Assembly: GCF_042100115.1 (NCBI RefSeq)
Contig: NC_091274.1
Span: forward strand, 1,426,001 to 1,490,000
Direction of reading: 5' to 3'
DNA length: 64,000 nt
Source of the DNA: Alternaria dauci
Taxonomy: Eukaryota > Ascomycota > Dothideomycetes > Pleosporales > Pleosporaceae
This document shows positions 43,496 to 54,098 of the stretch, piece after piece (position 1 is the stretch's first letter; each line of letters starts with the position of its first letter). The position numbers were made by a program, and so were the translations under genes. The notes beneath the pieces are model-generated. The model was not told the origin of the DNA. It did no database searches and saw only the letters and a program-made list of their open reading frames with translations.

Positions 43496-44607
43496 ATGCC
43501 AGGCGTCATACTTTCTCCCAGCGCCAGCAGCGAGGGCGCCATCGCAGGCATGAAGAGAGCACATGATGCGGAAAACGCGCCGACGTACGGAGAGCCACAC
43601 CCAAAGAAGCGGCACGTCGTTCGGGCGCTGCACCACACGCAGCCCATCCAGCACATCGTCGAGCCCATCAACGCCGAGCTCGATCCCTTTGGCGAGAGCA
43701 GAGACTTTTTCGACCAGCAATTGCGCCGCGCAATAGCGATACAATGCAAAGGCGTCGGCTTTGAGAGCGCGCGCCCGGACGCGTTGGAGGAGTTCCGGGC
43801 GCTGGTTGATTCCTGTATGGCCTCACCCTGCGACACAAAGTGGCCATGGGAGCCCGCTGCACTTTCCAGGACTGACCTGTCACAGACATGACCAACTTTC
43901 TAGCCCAAGTACGGACGTCCATGGTCAGCTCGCGCCGCACCGAAACCGTAGCCCACGACTGGATCTACGCCCTCACATCTGCCGGCCTACGCGGCTCTGC
44001 TTCCCTCGAACCGCACATGGACACAGGTGAAGTTCCGCCATCGCTACTACAACCATACTTTGCGCCTCCTGCGCCGCCAGAGGCTCCACCGCCCGACACC
44101 GAGTCCTTGCTGGGTCCTGGTCTTTCGGGCAAGGCGGACAAAGAAACGCGCCGATATATCCCAAAGCATTTCCCGGCCTTCCCATCAAAACACACATACA
44201 CAGCAACACCTGTCTTTACAAAACGCGAAAATGATCCGCGCAAGATCCGAGAAAAGGCGACCGAGGAGGGCATCCTCGCCGAACAGAGCCTTAGGAAACT
44301 CATGGCCGCACAAAAGGCAGGCGTCCAGAAACAGAACGTCGGGAAGCGCAAGCGCAGCAGGCGCATGAAGGAGAGCGACCAGTTGTGGCAAGCCGCCATG
44401 ACTGACCTGCTCGACGAGGAGAACCAGCGAGAGAAGGACGAAGAGCGGCGGCAAGCCCAAAGGGACGAGTACGATGACGACTGGGATATTCCGCAAGACG
44501 CTCCAACACGGCAGCCGACGACTCATCGGAACGTCAACCTTGAGGAGGGTGTGCATGTCAATTACGATCAGAAGTACTGGAGAAAGTCCGCGACTGGCGT
44601 TTCATAG
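43496..44607 (+). CDS. TAF8: Transcription initiation factor TFIID subunit 8
   Basis: Two exons (43496-43814 and 43886-44607; 71-nt intron) give 346 residues. The N-terminal part (about 45-150) is a bromodomain-associated histone-fold: FFDQQLRRAIAIQCKGVGFE, EFRALVDSYMTNFLAQ across the splice, and AHDWIYALTSAGL. The C-terminal TAF8 motif is YIPKHFPAFPSKHTYTATPVF (about 205-225), after which NDPRKIREKATEEGILAEQSL follows. TAF8 pairs with TAF10 through the histone fold and anchors TAF2 in TFIID, in the nucleus. The basic KRKRSRRMK patch near residue 270 could act in nuclear import. The start at 43496 (MPGVILSPS) is chosen because upstream residues look random. Confidence 0.85.
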
Positions 44608-45024
44608 TTCGCACCACCTGGAACACGGCGGCAACTTTGTTTTGAAAAAGTCGTTCTACTACTGCATTCGATAGCGAGGCGTTTGGGTATCTGCATTTCG
44701 GCCCTTGGGGGTTTAGGCACGCTTCGGGCATTTAAGCGGCGTTGATTCGATATTTCTTTGTTAGAAGTTGTACTATAGTCTGCTGACTCTACTATACTAG
44801 AGCAGTCAGCGCTGGCACAGAATCTGGCCGAGGCGAGCACAACATCTTTTCGTCATCAATTGATTGCAGATCTCGATTGCATCTCTTTCTGCCAAAGCTG
44901 TTGACAATCCTCTTAAGCTGGAATCGTGAACATGAAGATATGTACGTGTTGTAGTAACAGGCATTGCGTGCGTGACGTTGCATGATGCCATGTCCACTCT
45001 GGCGACCTCATTTCACCCTTCAAG
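44608..45024. other. Convergent 3' regions of TAF8 and SOM1
   Basis: About 420 bases contain no recognisable gene. The region is AT-richer than its surroundings. Confidence 0.5.
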
Positions 45025-45403
45025 CTATGCACCTTCCTGCTTCGCCTTCCGCCCCTCCCATGCGGTAGTCTCAACATGCAGTCCTCCTAGACACCTGGAA
45101 TGTCATTAGCCATATGTCCAAACCCATTAGACTGATTTTCTAAGCTTGATCACGACGCCAAGACCTCGCGCATCCCACGTCGCTCAACACTCACTTTCTC
45201 AGCAAGTGAACAAACGGCTCACACAGTACATTAGCCGCCGCTGCCTTGTTCTTCGACAGCACTACATTACACTTGTACTGCACCAGTTCCTTCAGCGCAC
45301 AATCGCTCAATTCGACTTTTGGATTCCGTGGCTTGCCAGACGGCAAAGTATTGATTGACGCTTCCAATTCGGAGACGGGGATCGTAGAAACCGGTGGCGC
45401 CAT
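45025..45403 (-). CDS. SOM1: Mitochondrial export protein Som1
   Basis: Two exons (45195-45403 and 45025-45094; 100-nt intron) give 92 residues. The protein begins MAPPVSTIPVSELEASINTL, continues KVELSDCALKELVQYKC and CEPFVHLLRK, and across the splice CLGGLHVETTAWEGRK. This is the layout of the fungal Som1 family, including the conserved VETTAWE end and cysteine positions. Som1 is a small subunit of the inner-membrane peptidase (Imp1/Imp2) complex, which matures proteins sorted to the intermembrane space. The second exon is only 70 nt and is needed for the family signature. Its start codon is 87 bases from that of the divergent RecA-like gene. Confidence 0.84.
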
Positions 45404-45490
45404 TGCGCTGAAAAAAGGCTATCAAGCAGTCGGGGTACGATTGACTAGGAGACAAAAGAGCGTGATGGTTTTTTGGATGAGAAGAACAAG
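45404..45490. promoter_or_regulatory. Very short bidirectional promoter, SOM1 / XRCC2-like
   Basis: Only 87 bases separate the two divergent start codons, so core promoters and leaders must overlap or extend into the opposite gene. Confidence 0.6.
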
Positions 45491-46679
45491 ATGAGCAGTG
45501 ATGGGGCGAAGAGGCTAGGGGAGAAGTTGTTAATGGAGGTGCAGGAAGAGGATTTGAGCTCGGTATATTACCTCAACACAACAAACCCAGACTATAACGT
45601 ATACTAAAGTCGGAACAGGTTTTCAGATCTCTTCGAGAGTTTGTTACAAGTGATGGTAACGTGTATGTCTTGTTTCTTATAAGGCCAGGTTTTTAGATTT
45701 CCATCTCATTGGTGGGAGGAACTACGAATCGATGCTAACTTTGAACAGTAGCACTGGCACAAACGCCGCTCAAACATCACATTTTAATGTCCCGGAGATT
45801 GACCGTCTCGTTTTTGGCTCCGGTTCTCCCATTCTCGAAATGATTTCCTTACCACCAACACAGCACCCTTCTGGAGCCGGGAAAACATCACTCCTCTACT
45901 TTATGATCGCCCATGCCATACTCCCTCCGACTTTCTGCTCCGTTTCAGTAGGCGGCCAAGGAGCAGCCATTGTTCTTTTTGACCCATTACGCCACTTCAG
46001 TGTCCCTCGACTAGCAGAAATAATGCTGTCACTGGTAAACTCGCGCCTCCTCTCCACAGACCAGAAGATCGATGAACACCTAAGACCCAATATCAAAACC
46101 ATGGTCAAAGCCGCACTCGAACAACTCCATATATTCTGCCCCACGTCCTGGTCTTCCCTACTAGCAACTCTCGATTCACTACCAGACTACCTGTTTAACC
46201 AGACGACTCCGCACAAGAGTATGCACCACCGTATCCAGTCCCTTGTCTTTGAAGATATCGACGCCTTTGTCTGGTCGATACGAAACACGGACACATCTTC
46301 CGTCTCCACGTCGTCAAACACTTTGGCAACGGCATCCGCACAACTAACAACTCGCGTCACCAAGCTAAGAAAACTACTATCCTGCGGCATGGTACTTACA
46401 TCGCAATCTACCACGCCGTCGTCATACAGACCCGCATTACCTGTATCGTGGCCTCAAGGAACATCAGTCACGCGATTAGCAGTCCGTCGCGTAGACGTAC
46501 CCAAGTTTGCTTCTGCAATTAGTGTTGAAGAGGCCGAGAAAGAGAGAATGCAGCGCTGGGAGGCAGTCAGTCGGGGCCGATTTGAGTGCTGGAAGGTGGG
46601 CGTGGGCGTGAGAGATGGCGAGGGTTTTGCTTTCAGGGTTGGGAAGGCAATCGAGGTGGAGAAGGGGGGTGGAGGGTAG
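45491..46679 (+). CDS. RAD51 paralogue, XRCC2-like
   Basis: Three exons (45491-45562, 45619-45662 and 45749-46679; introns 56 and 86 nt) give 348 residues. The first exons encode MSSDGAKRLGEKLLMEVQEED and VFRSLREFVTSDGNV. The third opens with FNVPEIDRLV and carries a Walker A motif PSGAGKTSLLYF (about residues 79-90). A Walker B-like hydrophobic strand SLVFEDIDAFVWSI follows. This matches fungal XRCC2-like RecA-fold proteins, which assist Rad51 in homologous recombination. The conserved N-terminal GERLLxEVxEEDL-type helix supports the short first exon. An apparent ATG at 45732 lies inside intron 2. The exact orthology (XRCC2 versus another Rad51 paralogue) is less sure. Confidence 0.75.
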
Positions 46680-46998
46680 ATATGGATGTATCTTCGGTAT
46701 GGAGGAGTCTGGCGTTTGCGGAGTCTTGACATGATACCCATTGGAGCAAGCCGAGCAACGGCGGTAATGAATACATGGTTGCTGACGAGAAGGCTGGTGA
46801 TTTACGTGATGCATCAAAACATGAACGTTCCGCTATATTGTTTACACGTATTGTATGCCATATCCACAATGTGTATGTGCCCTCGTGACCCAGACCCAAG
46901 GTCACCGTGGCCAACAAGGCATGAGAGTGCGGCTGCGATCGATGGCTGGTGTAGAGGCCCGCACATATCCAACGACAAAGAACCGCATGTATCATCGC
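46680..46998. other. Convergent 3' regions
   Basis: About 320 bases lie between the XRCC2-like and MRPL20 stop codons. No gene is seen. Confidence 0.5.
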
Positions 46999-47664
46999 CT
47001 AAGCGTCTCTCCCCCAAAGCGCCTTCCTCCTCCCCCGATCCTCCCTAGCCTCTCGTCTCCTGGGTCCCCACTTCCTCCTTGCCGCCTCATGCTCCTTATT
47101 TACCCTCTCCGCCTTGGCCTCGTTTTTAGCAATCATGCCCACAAAGAACTGACTGCAACCAAACTTCTCCGCCAGCTTCACCCGCGTCCATGTATCCGGG
47201 TCCTCACGCCTCAGCCTCCGAATCTCAGCCATATCGTTCTCGTTGAGATGATACGTCTTCTCGTATGGCTTTCGAACGGGCGGCGGTAGGGACGCCGAAG
47301 GGCGCGGGGGAAGGAGGCTATCCGTGTTGAGCGGTGTGCCGGGTGCGGCGATGTGAGAGGATTGCCGTGTGTGCGCCAGTTTCGTTGCATGTTGTTGAGC
47401 GGCAGCGTATAACTGCCTTCTCTTATCTTCCTTGGGCAGAAACTTGAGCGGTGTGTGGTAGACGTTTGGCGCCGAAGACGGGGGATTGAAGACCAGTGTG
47501 GGAGCCGAGCGGTCTGGTGTGTAGGATGGTGCTTCGGGGAGTGCGAGCAGTTTTCGGTGTCGCCGGGTTGTGGATTCGAAACGACATTGCGTGAGGGGAA
47601 GGAGCGAGGGAGCCGTAGTCCGTTGCGATGGACATGCTCGGAGGAGGGATTTACATGTTGACAT
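46999..47664 (-). CDS. MRPL20: Mitochondrial large-subunit ribosomal protein L20 (mL58)
   Basis: This is a single-exon gene of 221 residues. The basic, Ser/Thr-rich N-terminus (MSTCKSLLRACPSQRTT...RFESTTRRH) is a mitochondrial presequence. The family core is VYHTPLKFLPKEDKRRQLY, a Pro-rich linker, and then YHLNENDMAEIRRLRREDPDTWTRVKLAEKFGCSQFFVGMI, typical of fungal MRP-L20. The C-terminus is strongly basic (RKWGPRRREAREDRGRRK), as expected for rRNA contact. It works in the mitochondrial ribosome. The start is the first ATG and gives a credible targeting signal. Confidence 0.85.
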   Translation of the reverse strand: MSTCKSLLRACPSQRTTAPSLLPLTQCRFESTTRRHRKLLALPEAPSYTPDRSAPTLVFNPPSSAPNVYHTPLKFLPKEDKRRQLYAAAQQHATKLAHTRQSSHIAAPGTPLNTDSLLPPRPSASLPPPVRKPYEKTYHLNENDMAEIRRLRREDPDTWTRVKLAEKFGCSQFFVGMIAKNEAKAERVNKEHEAARRKWGPRRREAREDRGRRKALWGRDA

Positions 47665-48047
47665 TGTGGAATTGGGGTTGGGGTTTGGTGTGCTGCTTGA
47701 GGTGCACGCGTTGGCACGGTGCTGGCCGTCGCTGGGTGGAGCGATGCCGAACTTTTTTAGTTGTTCCGCGCCAGGTGGTCAAAGCTGGGCGGGATCCCAT
47801 CACCCAACCCAAGACTCCACGCATAACATTGTCAAGATGCAGATACTGCAAGAATGGTCGGAGTATGCAGGTTACCGTAGTAAGACAAGGTCCATCACAG
47901 TATCAGTCATGTATCGGCCTCTTGATCAGGCTGCGGTCACGGAAAAAGTATGCTGCTGGATGGGTATACGCTTCTTTTCGAGATCTAACAGTTTCATGAA
48001 TCTGCAAGGACTAGGCGACTGATAGTATTACTCGGGGCGAGCGACAT
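47665..48047. other. Upstream region of MRPL20
   Basis: About 380 bases lie between MRPL20 and the dipeptidase stop, both on the minus strand. Nothing is recognised. Confidence 0.5.
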
Positions 48048-49783
48048 CTACTCGCGCTTCATCTCTCCTGCAACGTAATGCAGGTATGCCCCCAGTAGTT
48101 TTGTTCCCTCAATGTAGTTCCTCTTGTCTAGCTTCTCATTTATCGAGTGGGCGGCGTCAGTCGAGCTGCCCATTGGCAGCAATAGGACATTCTTGCCAAG
48201 CTCCTCCTGGAAGGTCAGAGTGACAGGGATGCTACCACCCTCTCGGGTCATGTCTGGCTTTACACCAAAGACACGCTCGACGGCCTTGGCAGCAGCAGTG
48301 TAGTTGGGGTGGTTGGGATCTTCTACCCACCACTTACCGCAGTGCACCACGCTGAACTTCATCTTGTTCTTGGACTTGAGCTTGGCAAACTCGTCGTTGA
48401 CGTGCTTCTCGACCAACTTGGTGACTGGGTCGATCTCCATGTTTGGCACTGTGCGGATGGAGAACTTTCCAATGACCTTTGCAGGGATGACAGTCTTTGC
48501 GCCCTCGGAGTAGAAAGCACCCTCGATGCCGTGGAGTGACAGCGACGGGTATCGCATCTTGGATTTGAGCGCGTCCTCCTTGTTGTCGTGGATCGTGACT
48601 TGACCACCCAGCGACTCCCGCAGACCGTCCATGGTGAAGGCGATAGGTGGGTAGAGCGCAGCTTCCTGCTCGGTAAGCGGAGCGACGAGATCGTCGACGC
48701 CCTTGATGAGGATCTTGCCGTCTGGGTCGACGAGCGAGTTCATGATGCGAACCAAGTCGGTCATGGGCTCGTGTGTCATGCCACCGTAGACACCAGAGTG
48801 CAGATCTTGACCAGGGCCAGAGACCTCAATTTGGTAGTAATTGCACCCACGAACACCGTATGTCAAGCATGGCTTCTCGGTTCCTAGCCAGTAGTTGTCC
48901 GAGATACAAACGACATCTACGTCCTTGAAGAATTTCTTGGCCTCGGCGCGGATGGTGTCGTCTAGACCCTCTGATCCGTTCTCTTCCATGCCCTCGAAGC
49001 ACATGACTAGGTTTACTGGCAGCTCTACGCCCGCCTTCTGATGTGCCTCGATGGCATTCAGCCAGCCAAGCACTGGGCCCTTGTCGTCGGTGCTACCGCG
49101 TCCGTACATGCGGTCCTTGTCGTCGATGGTGAGGGTGAAGGGGTCGGTCGCCCATCCGTCGGATTTGTTGGCAGGCTGTACATCGTAGTGACCATAAACG
49201 AGGACGTTGAGCTTCTTCGGGTCGTCTCCGTAGCGTCCGAGCAGGCAGGGTGGGAGGTCGAGGTGCTCGCGACCAGGCTGCTTTCCGAGCTCGCGGAGCT
49301 CAACGGTACCACCAAGCGCCTTGATCTGGTCGGCTAGCCAGTGGCCCATCTATGTGCTGGGTTAGCTGGGACACAGGGCAAGGCGTACATGCCCTGTAAA
49401 TCTTTGCGTACCTTGACGACATCAGGCCGCCTCTGGTCCTCGGAGCTGATGCTGGGGATGGCAACCGCCTCCCTCAGCCTCTCGATGAAGGTGCTCTGCA
49501 GCTCATCCACCTGCTTGAAGTAGGGGTCGAGGTGTGCCATGTTGTTGGGTGGGTGATACAGATAGGGCCAGGCGGCGTTGGGTATGCGTTGTGGCGTGTA
49601 ACGGTCGCAGCGGACAGGCGTTGCGACGAGTCTGGGTGAGGGAGACGTGGACAAGCTTCGTGGGTGACAGAAGAGGCTTCTACGAGTGGCTGTGGCGCTT
49701 ATTCGCGGTCTACAGGCTGAGATGAATCGGGCAGGTGCTCGTTGCTCACGGGCGAAGTGGGCGGGGAGGGGCAAGCGGGGCAT
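48048..49783 (-). CDS. DUG1: M20 metallodipeptidase (Dug1/CNDP type)
   Basis: Two exons (49413 onward, ending at 49412, upstream to the start; and 48048-49349) are joined by a 62-nt intron at 49350-49411. Two in-frame starts exist. ATG 49540 (MAHLDPYFKQVDELQ) gives 476 residues, the usual Dug1 length. ATG 49783 adds 81 residues rich in Arg and Ser (SLFCHPRSLSTSPSPRL) resembling a mitochondrial presequence. Zinc ligands and catalytic residues are visible: VYGHYDVQP, GRGSTDDKGP, FEGMEENGSEG, SDNYWLG and SSTDAAHSINE. The enzyme cleaves Cys-Gly and other dipeptides in glutathione breakdown. The FHSGVYGG-type dimer motif is present as DLHSGVYGG. Use of the long start is unproven. Confidence 0.9.
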
Positions 49784-50218
49784 GTTTGGAAGGGCACTGC
49801 GCAGACGCCAACCATGCAGTCACTCGACTCAAAGCCTGTCAAGCTTTCAAGTGGAGCACCTGGCCCAAGCGTGCCTGCACAAAAGGTTCCCTGCATATTC
49901 TGGCCCATGTGTCCGTCTCGAGTCATGGTTGCCATTCCGCCCGCCCTGCATGCCATACAATTTGAAACCGAACAGGCAAACAACAACAACAACAACACAT
50001 GATGAGCTACAACAGACCGCTATGCAATGCCCATGCCCATGCTGGAAGAGCTCGCTAACGAGAGATACGAAACGTAGAGGAACCCCAGACCAGAGCAAAA
50101 ACATGAAAAACTGCGACATGTATCCTCCGTCATAAACGATATCAAATTGCACGCGGGGCCACGTCCAACAACATGGTACCGGAACCATCGGCATCCATGG
50201 TTCCTTCATCGCCTTGCT
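49784..50218. other. Upstream region of the dipeptidase, with an (AAC)6 run
   Basis: About 430 bases lie between the dipeptidase gene and the glycogenin stop. A short (AAC)6 run occurs at 49979-49996. No gene is seen. Confidence 0.5.
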
Positions 50219-52780
50219 CTACGTTCTGCTCTGTGTCGGACTGAGTTCGTCTCCCGCAGCTTGGGCGTCCGCTGGAGTACCGTCATCGAAGGTGGGCAGA
50301 GTAAAGGTCATACCTCCAGCCTGCACTTGCTGGCCAGATGACAGCGAACTGTGACTAGTAGTCTCTTGATGGCTTGTCACCTGCGACGTTGAACTCGAGA
50401 AGTCTTGGCCAAACGTGCTCGAAGATCCAGACGAAAAGTCCTGCCTGGAATAGTGGTCCGGTGCCGAGTTCTCATCGCCATGAGCAAATGAACGATCGCC
50501 GCCGCTAGGGCGTACATCTGGTGCAGGGTCGCTGCTAGCAAAGTCCTTTTCGGCGACGCGGGGGATAGATCCTGAAACAACCTGGTCGCTTGATCCGTCA
50601 AGCCCAAATGAAGTGCCTGCTTCCTTCTTTCCACCGACTGAATGCTCGGGTAGCGCCCGCATTGGAGGGTCCGGGTGCTCATCTTTTTTCAGATGCTCAA
50701 ACTCGATCAGAGACGAACGCCGTAGCTGGTCAAGCTTCTCCTCGGGGTTCTTTAAAATCTAAAGTCAGCCCAGGTCTTGATAAAGTATCGCTTGAGCGAT
50801 GGACTAAGGAGACGGACGGGGATTATATCAAAAGGAAGGAGTCTTGGCTGAGAGGCAAGGAAATCCAGACTACATATGAAGTATGGAGAGGAAAAAGGGT
50901 GCAACAGAACTGTCGTAGCTGAGTCGATCGACCCGTGACGGTGCTGCAAGTCTAAAGGATTGAGAAAGGAGAGTGCGCATTACGGACGTACCCATTCGGT
51001 CTGATCCGGCACCCCTGTAGCAGAAGGTAGTTCACCTGCCTGGTTTCTTTCTTCGCCCCAGAACATCGGACGGCGAACCGGCGCAGGTGTCACAGGAAGG
51101 CTCGGTCGCTCTACCGCAGACGGGAAATCGGTGAGGATAAGGCTCTCGCGACGGTTCCTACGCTCCAATATGGGCGAACTGATATCATCCGTCCCTGTGG
51201 TTTGGCGTAGCGCCTGGCTCTTGCCCCGTATCCCACTCATATCCGATATGGCACGAACGTAGTTATCGATACCTGGAACATTATCCCAGGCATTTACGCC
51301 ACTATGTTGGTAGGACTGCCAGTCTTGGTCAGCAAATTTCGACACAGGAGCGTTTGCAGGGCCTCTGACTCTATCCACTCCAGTTGGAGCTGTTGCTTCA
51401 ATCTCATCGTAATGCACGGTTGAAAAAGCGTGCGTCGGCGACATTACAGTAGGGGTTGGTTCTGGTGACAAATCTTCAGCAAACACACGCGTCGGCTTTG
51501 GCCTATCCGCCTCTTGCTCCCATGGAAAGATTGGCTTAGGCCTGTCGGCAGGCTTGGGCTTGGTTTCTGGGACCTGGTACCACATGTTCCGCGGCGCCTC
51601 TGGGTAGGCGCTCGGCGCTTTAAAGAGCGATCGGCTGTCACTGAAAGTGTACGTTTGGGTAGGGAAGTTGGCAGCTTCGGGTCTCGATTGCGCTGGTGGC
51701 TCGAACCTGGATCTGTTAACATCATGCCTAGACATATGGCGGCTAGAAGAGCGTACTTGGTTGCGTCCCATTGCATCTCAGGCGCAGAGAAATCGCGTTG
51801 TTCCGCCGTGGGGGTTGGCTCTATTGTACCTTGGTCAATATTCTGAATCTCATCTCCTAGTTCGGTCATAGGTGGCTCGGTCGTAATGGCAGAGGCCTCG
51901 TTGGGAACAGGAATAGACGAGGAAGAAAGCACGGAGTCACCGTGGGTGCTTTTGGCCTCACCAGCTCGTTGGGGACCTTTTGCCTTGTGCAAATGTCTCT
52001 GATGCACCGCCCACCATCGCGCTACCAGCTCGCCATAGACGCCGTTTCCACCCGCATGGTGGCCTGACCAAGGCTTGTTCTTGCCAATGAAGTGGACAGC
52101 GGCGATGTCACGCTTGTAGTAGCGGTACGCTGGCTCCCACTGATATTCGGCGTTTGGCGTGCAGTTGTAGGTAAACTTCAATCGTTGCCAGGGACGGTGC
52201 TCGAAGTACTGGTTCAGTAAGCCTTGATCTGCGCCATCGAAACTGTCACCGGTCGCTGCCATGGTCTGCAGAGCCCAGTATTCGCCCATGTCTGGTTTGA
52301 TGACCATGACGCCGCTGTTGAATGCATCTGGCCAGCCAATGTCGGGCGCCGCAGCAAACGAAGCCTCAATGTCGAACAGCTCGTCCAAGGCCCTCAGAGC
52401 TACCACGTCAGCGTCGAGGTACACGAGCTTGCGGAACTGCGTCTGTCTCCAGAGCGCAATCTTGGTAAAGGCAAAAGCCAGGTCGGGCCGCCCCATGACA
52501 TAGAGGTTGGCGGGATTGGAGTTTCGTATGCGCTCGACAGGAATCAGGTAATCGTAGAGCGCCTTGAGCTCCGAGATGGTGTCGGCTGAGAGCGTCTCCA
52601 TGGTGACGAGCACAGCAAGCTTCTTGGTGGTTCCGGCATCGCGCAGAGAGTTTGCAAGAACAAGCGCGCCCGGTAGGTAGGAATCGCTCATGAGAAGCTG
52701 CAAGACGGGTTAGCTCGCGTGCGTTGGACCACACTCATGTAGCGAACCGTAATGTACGCATCCTCCAGTGGTTGTGCCAT
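50219..52780 (-). CDS. Glycogenin, long fungal form
   Basis: Four exons (52748-52780, 51757-52697, 50992-51712 and 50219-50758; introns 50, 44 and 233 nt) give 744 residues. The first exon codes only 11 residues and joins to give EDAYITLLMSDSYLPGALVLANSLRDAG, the start of a GT8 glycosyltransferase. The catalytic DxD is in KLVYLDADVVAL. FNSGVMVIKPD, DGADQGLLNQYF, FTYNCTPNAEYQWEPAY and HFIGKNKPW are further glycogenin hallmarks. The enzyme self-glucosylates to prime glycogen. The rest is a long disordered tail with conserved islands (YPEAPRNMWYQVP; WILKNPEEKLDQLRRSSLIEFEHL) that in fungi probably contacts glycogen synthase. The first intron has an unusual GTTCGC donor. The 233-nt intron is the least certain junction. 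Confidence 0.87.
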
Positions 52781-54098
52781 CTTGTTCGATGCTGAAGAAC
52801 AGAGAAAAGGTGGAGGAGGGCAAGACTCGAGCGGGCGAAAGGTCAGGCCTGGCGAGCTGTGTCTAGAGCAGAGTAGAGCGCGGAGCTTCGAGACGGTTGT
52901 GGTAGTTTCCCCGCAGCCAGCAGATATATCGACGAGGCGCTGATCTGCAGTGCAACTTGTATCCAACACGAACAGCGGTAAACGGCAGCACGGCAATTCT
53001 AAGTACTCCTCCGAGGCACTGTGTGGAAAGGGTTTTCGCGCGCACTCGACGCTCTGAGTTGTCACGGTCCCTTATTCGGGAAAGGCGCCCACCACGTCTG
53101 TTGGGAGATTGTCTGGCACAAACAACCATGGGCCCACGAGCTTAAGGGAGCTTGGACCTAGCCTCCTCGAAGCTCCCGACCCCATGACGCATCCACCCGC
53201 TAGTGAGCCGTTCTTTCATCATCGTGCGCAAACAACCCGCCGCCCGGCTCTACTCTACCTCTGCTTGCTTCTCACCGTCGCCGGCACTGTCCTCTGCATG
53301 CAGTATGCACCTGCAGCCTCCCAACCGCGTCTGCTGTGCTAGTTGGGAAGCCACAGTTTCTAGTTGCCCATACCGCGCCACCAATTGTCCCCGCATCCAT
53401 CCCGCACCTTCATCTCGGCTAGCCATGCCTCGACGCTGCCCAACAAGACAGCAACTCGTGTGCTTGGAAAGGGTTCTACGTGACTCCTGAAGCCTATTCT
53501 ATCGTCTTAGGCGACAGTGTACTTGCTGTGTCAGGATCGTCTCGAGCTTTGGGATTCTCACGCTGTACGTGTCCCCTTCAAGGGTTGACATCCAAACGAG
53601 AAGCCCGGACTCTTTTGCGCACATTGGCATAGGACTCTTGGAGTTTGCGTGCTTTGCAGAAGTGGGAAGAATGGGTTCCCGAGTGCATCGCGGGTGCATC
53701 CACCAGGAGTCGCATATCCGAGAGTACTATATCATGGTACCGAAGCCGCCTGCTGGGAGCAAGCAGACGTGACCCTGCGCTGACTGAAACGCGAATGGCT
53801 GAAACCCTGAATGTTTATCACGAGTTGACCCCCGAACCCTTCACGGTGTCGGGGAGACCAGTAAGGCCGATTGGTTTTGGGGGTCTGGGATGAACCATTA
53901 GAGATTAGCGAGTACCTTAGCTCCGATCGATGACAGCATTCATTCCAGCCATGCGGTTTCCCGCCCATTAGTCGAGAGTATCATTGTCTTTGTTGCTGTC
54001 TGGTGGATCCGTTGCATGTAAACGTCCGACAATCCCCCGTTGGCAGTCTTTGAGGCTTCATCTTGCCAGCTACAACCGCTTCGCAGCGACGTGACAAG
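52781..54098. other. 1.3 kb divergent upstream region
   Basis: This is the region between the start codons of glycogenin (minus) and the photolyase gene (plus). A 32-codon frame at 53795-53893 has no support. Light-response or other elements may lie here, but I cannot identify one. Confidence 0.45.

Noticed and set aside
45732..45748. ATG at 45732 as start of the XRCC2-like gene
   Set aside because: It lies inside intron 2 (the ATGCTAAC branch region). Two upstream exons supply the conserved N-terminus in frame.
53795..53893. 32-codon frame MAETLNVYHEL..
   Set aside because: It is short, without homology or context. It may be a chance frame in the photolyase upstream region.
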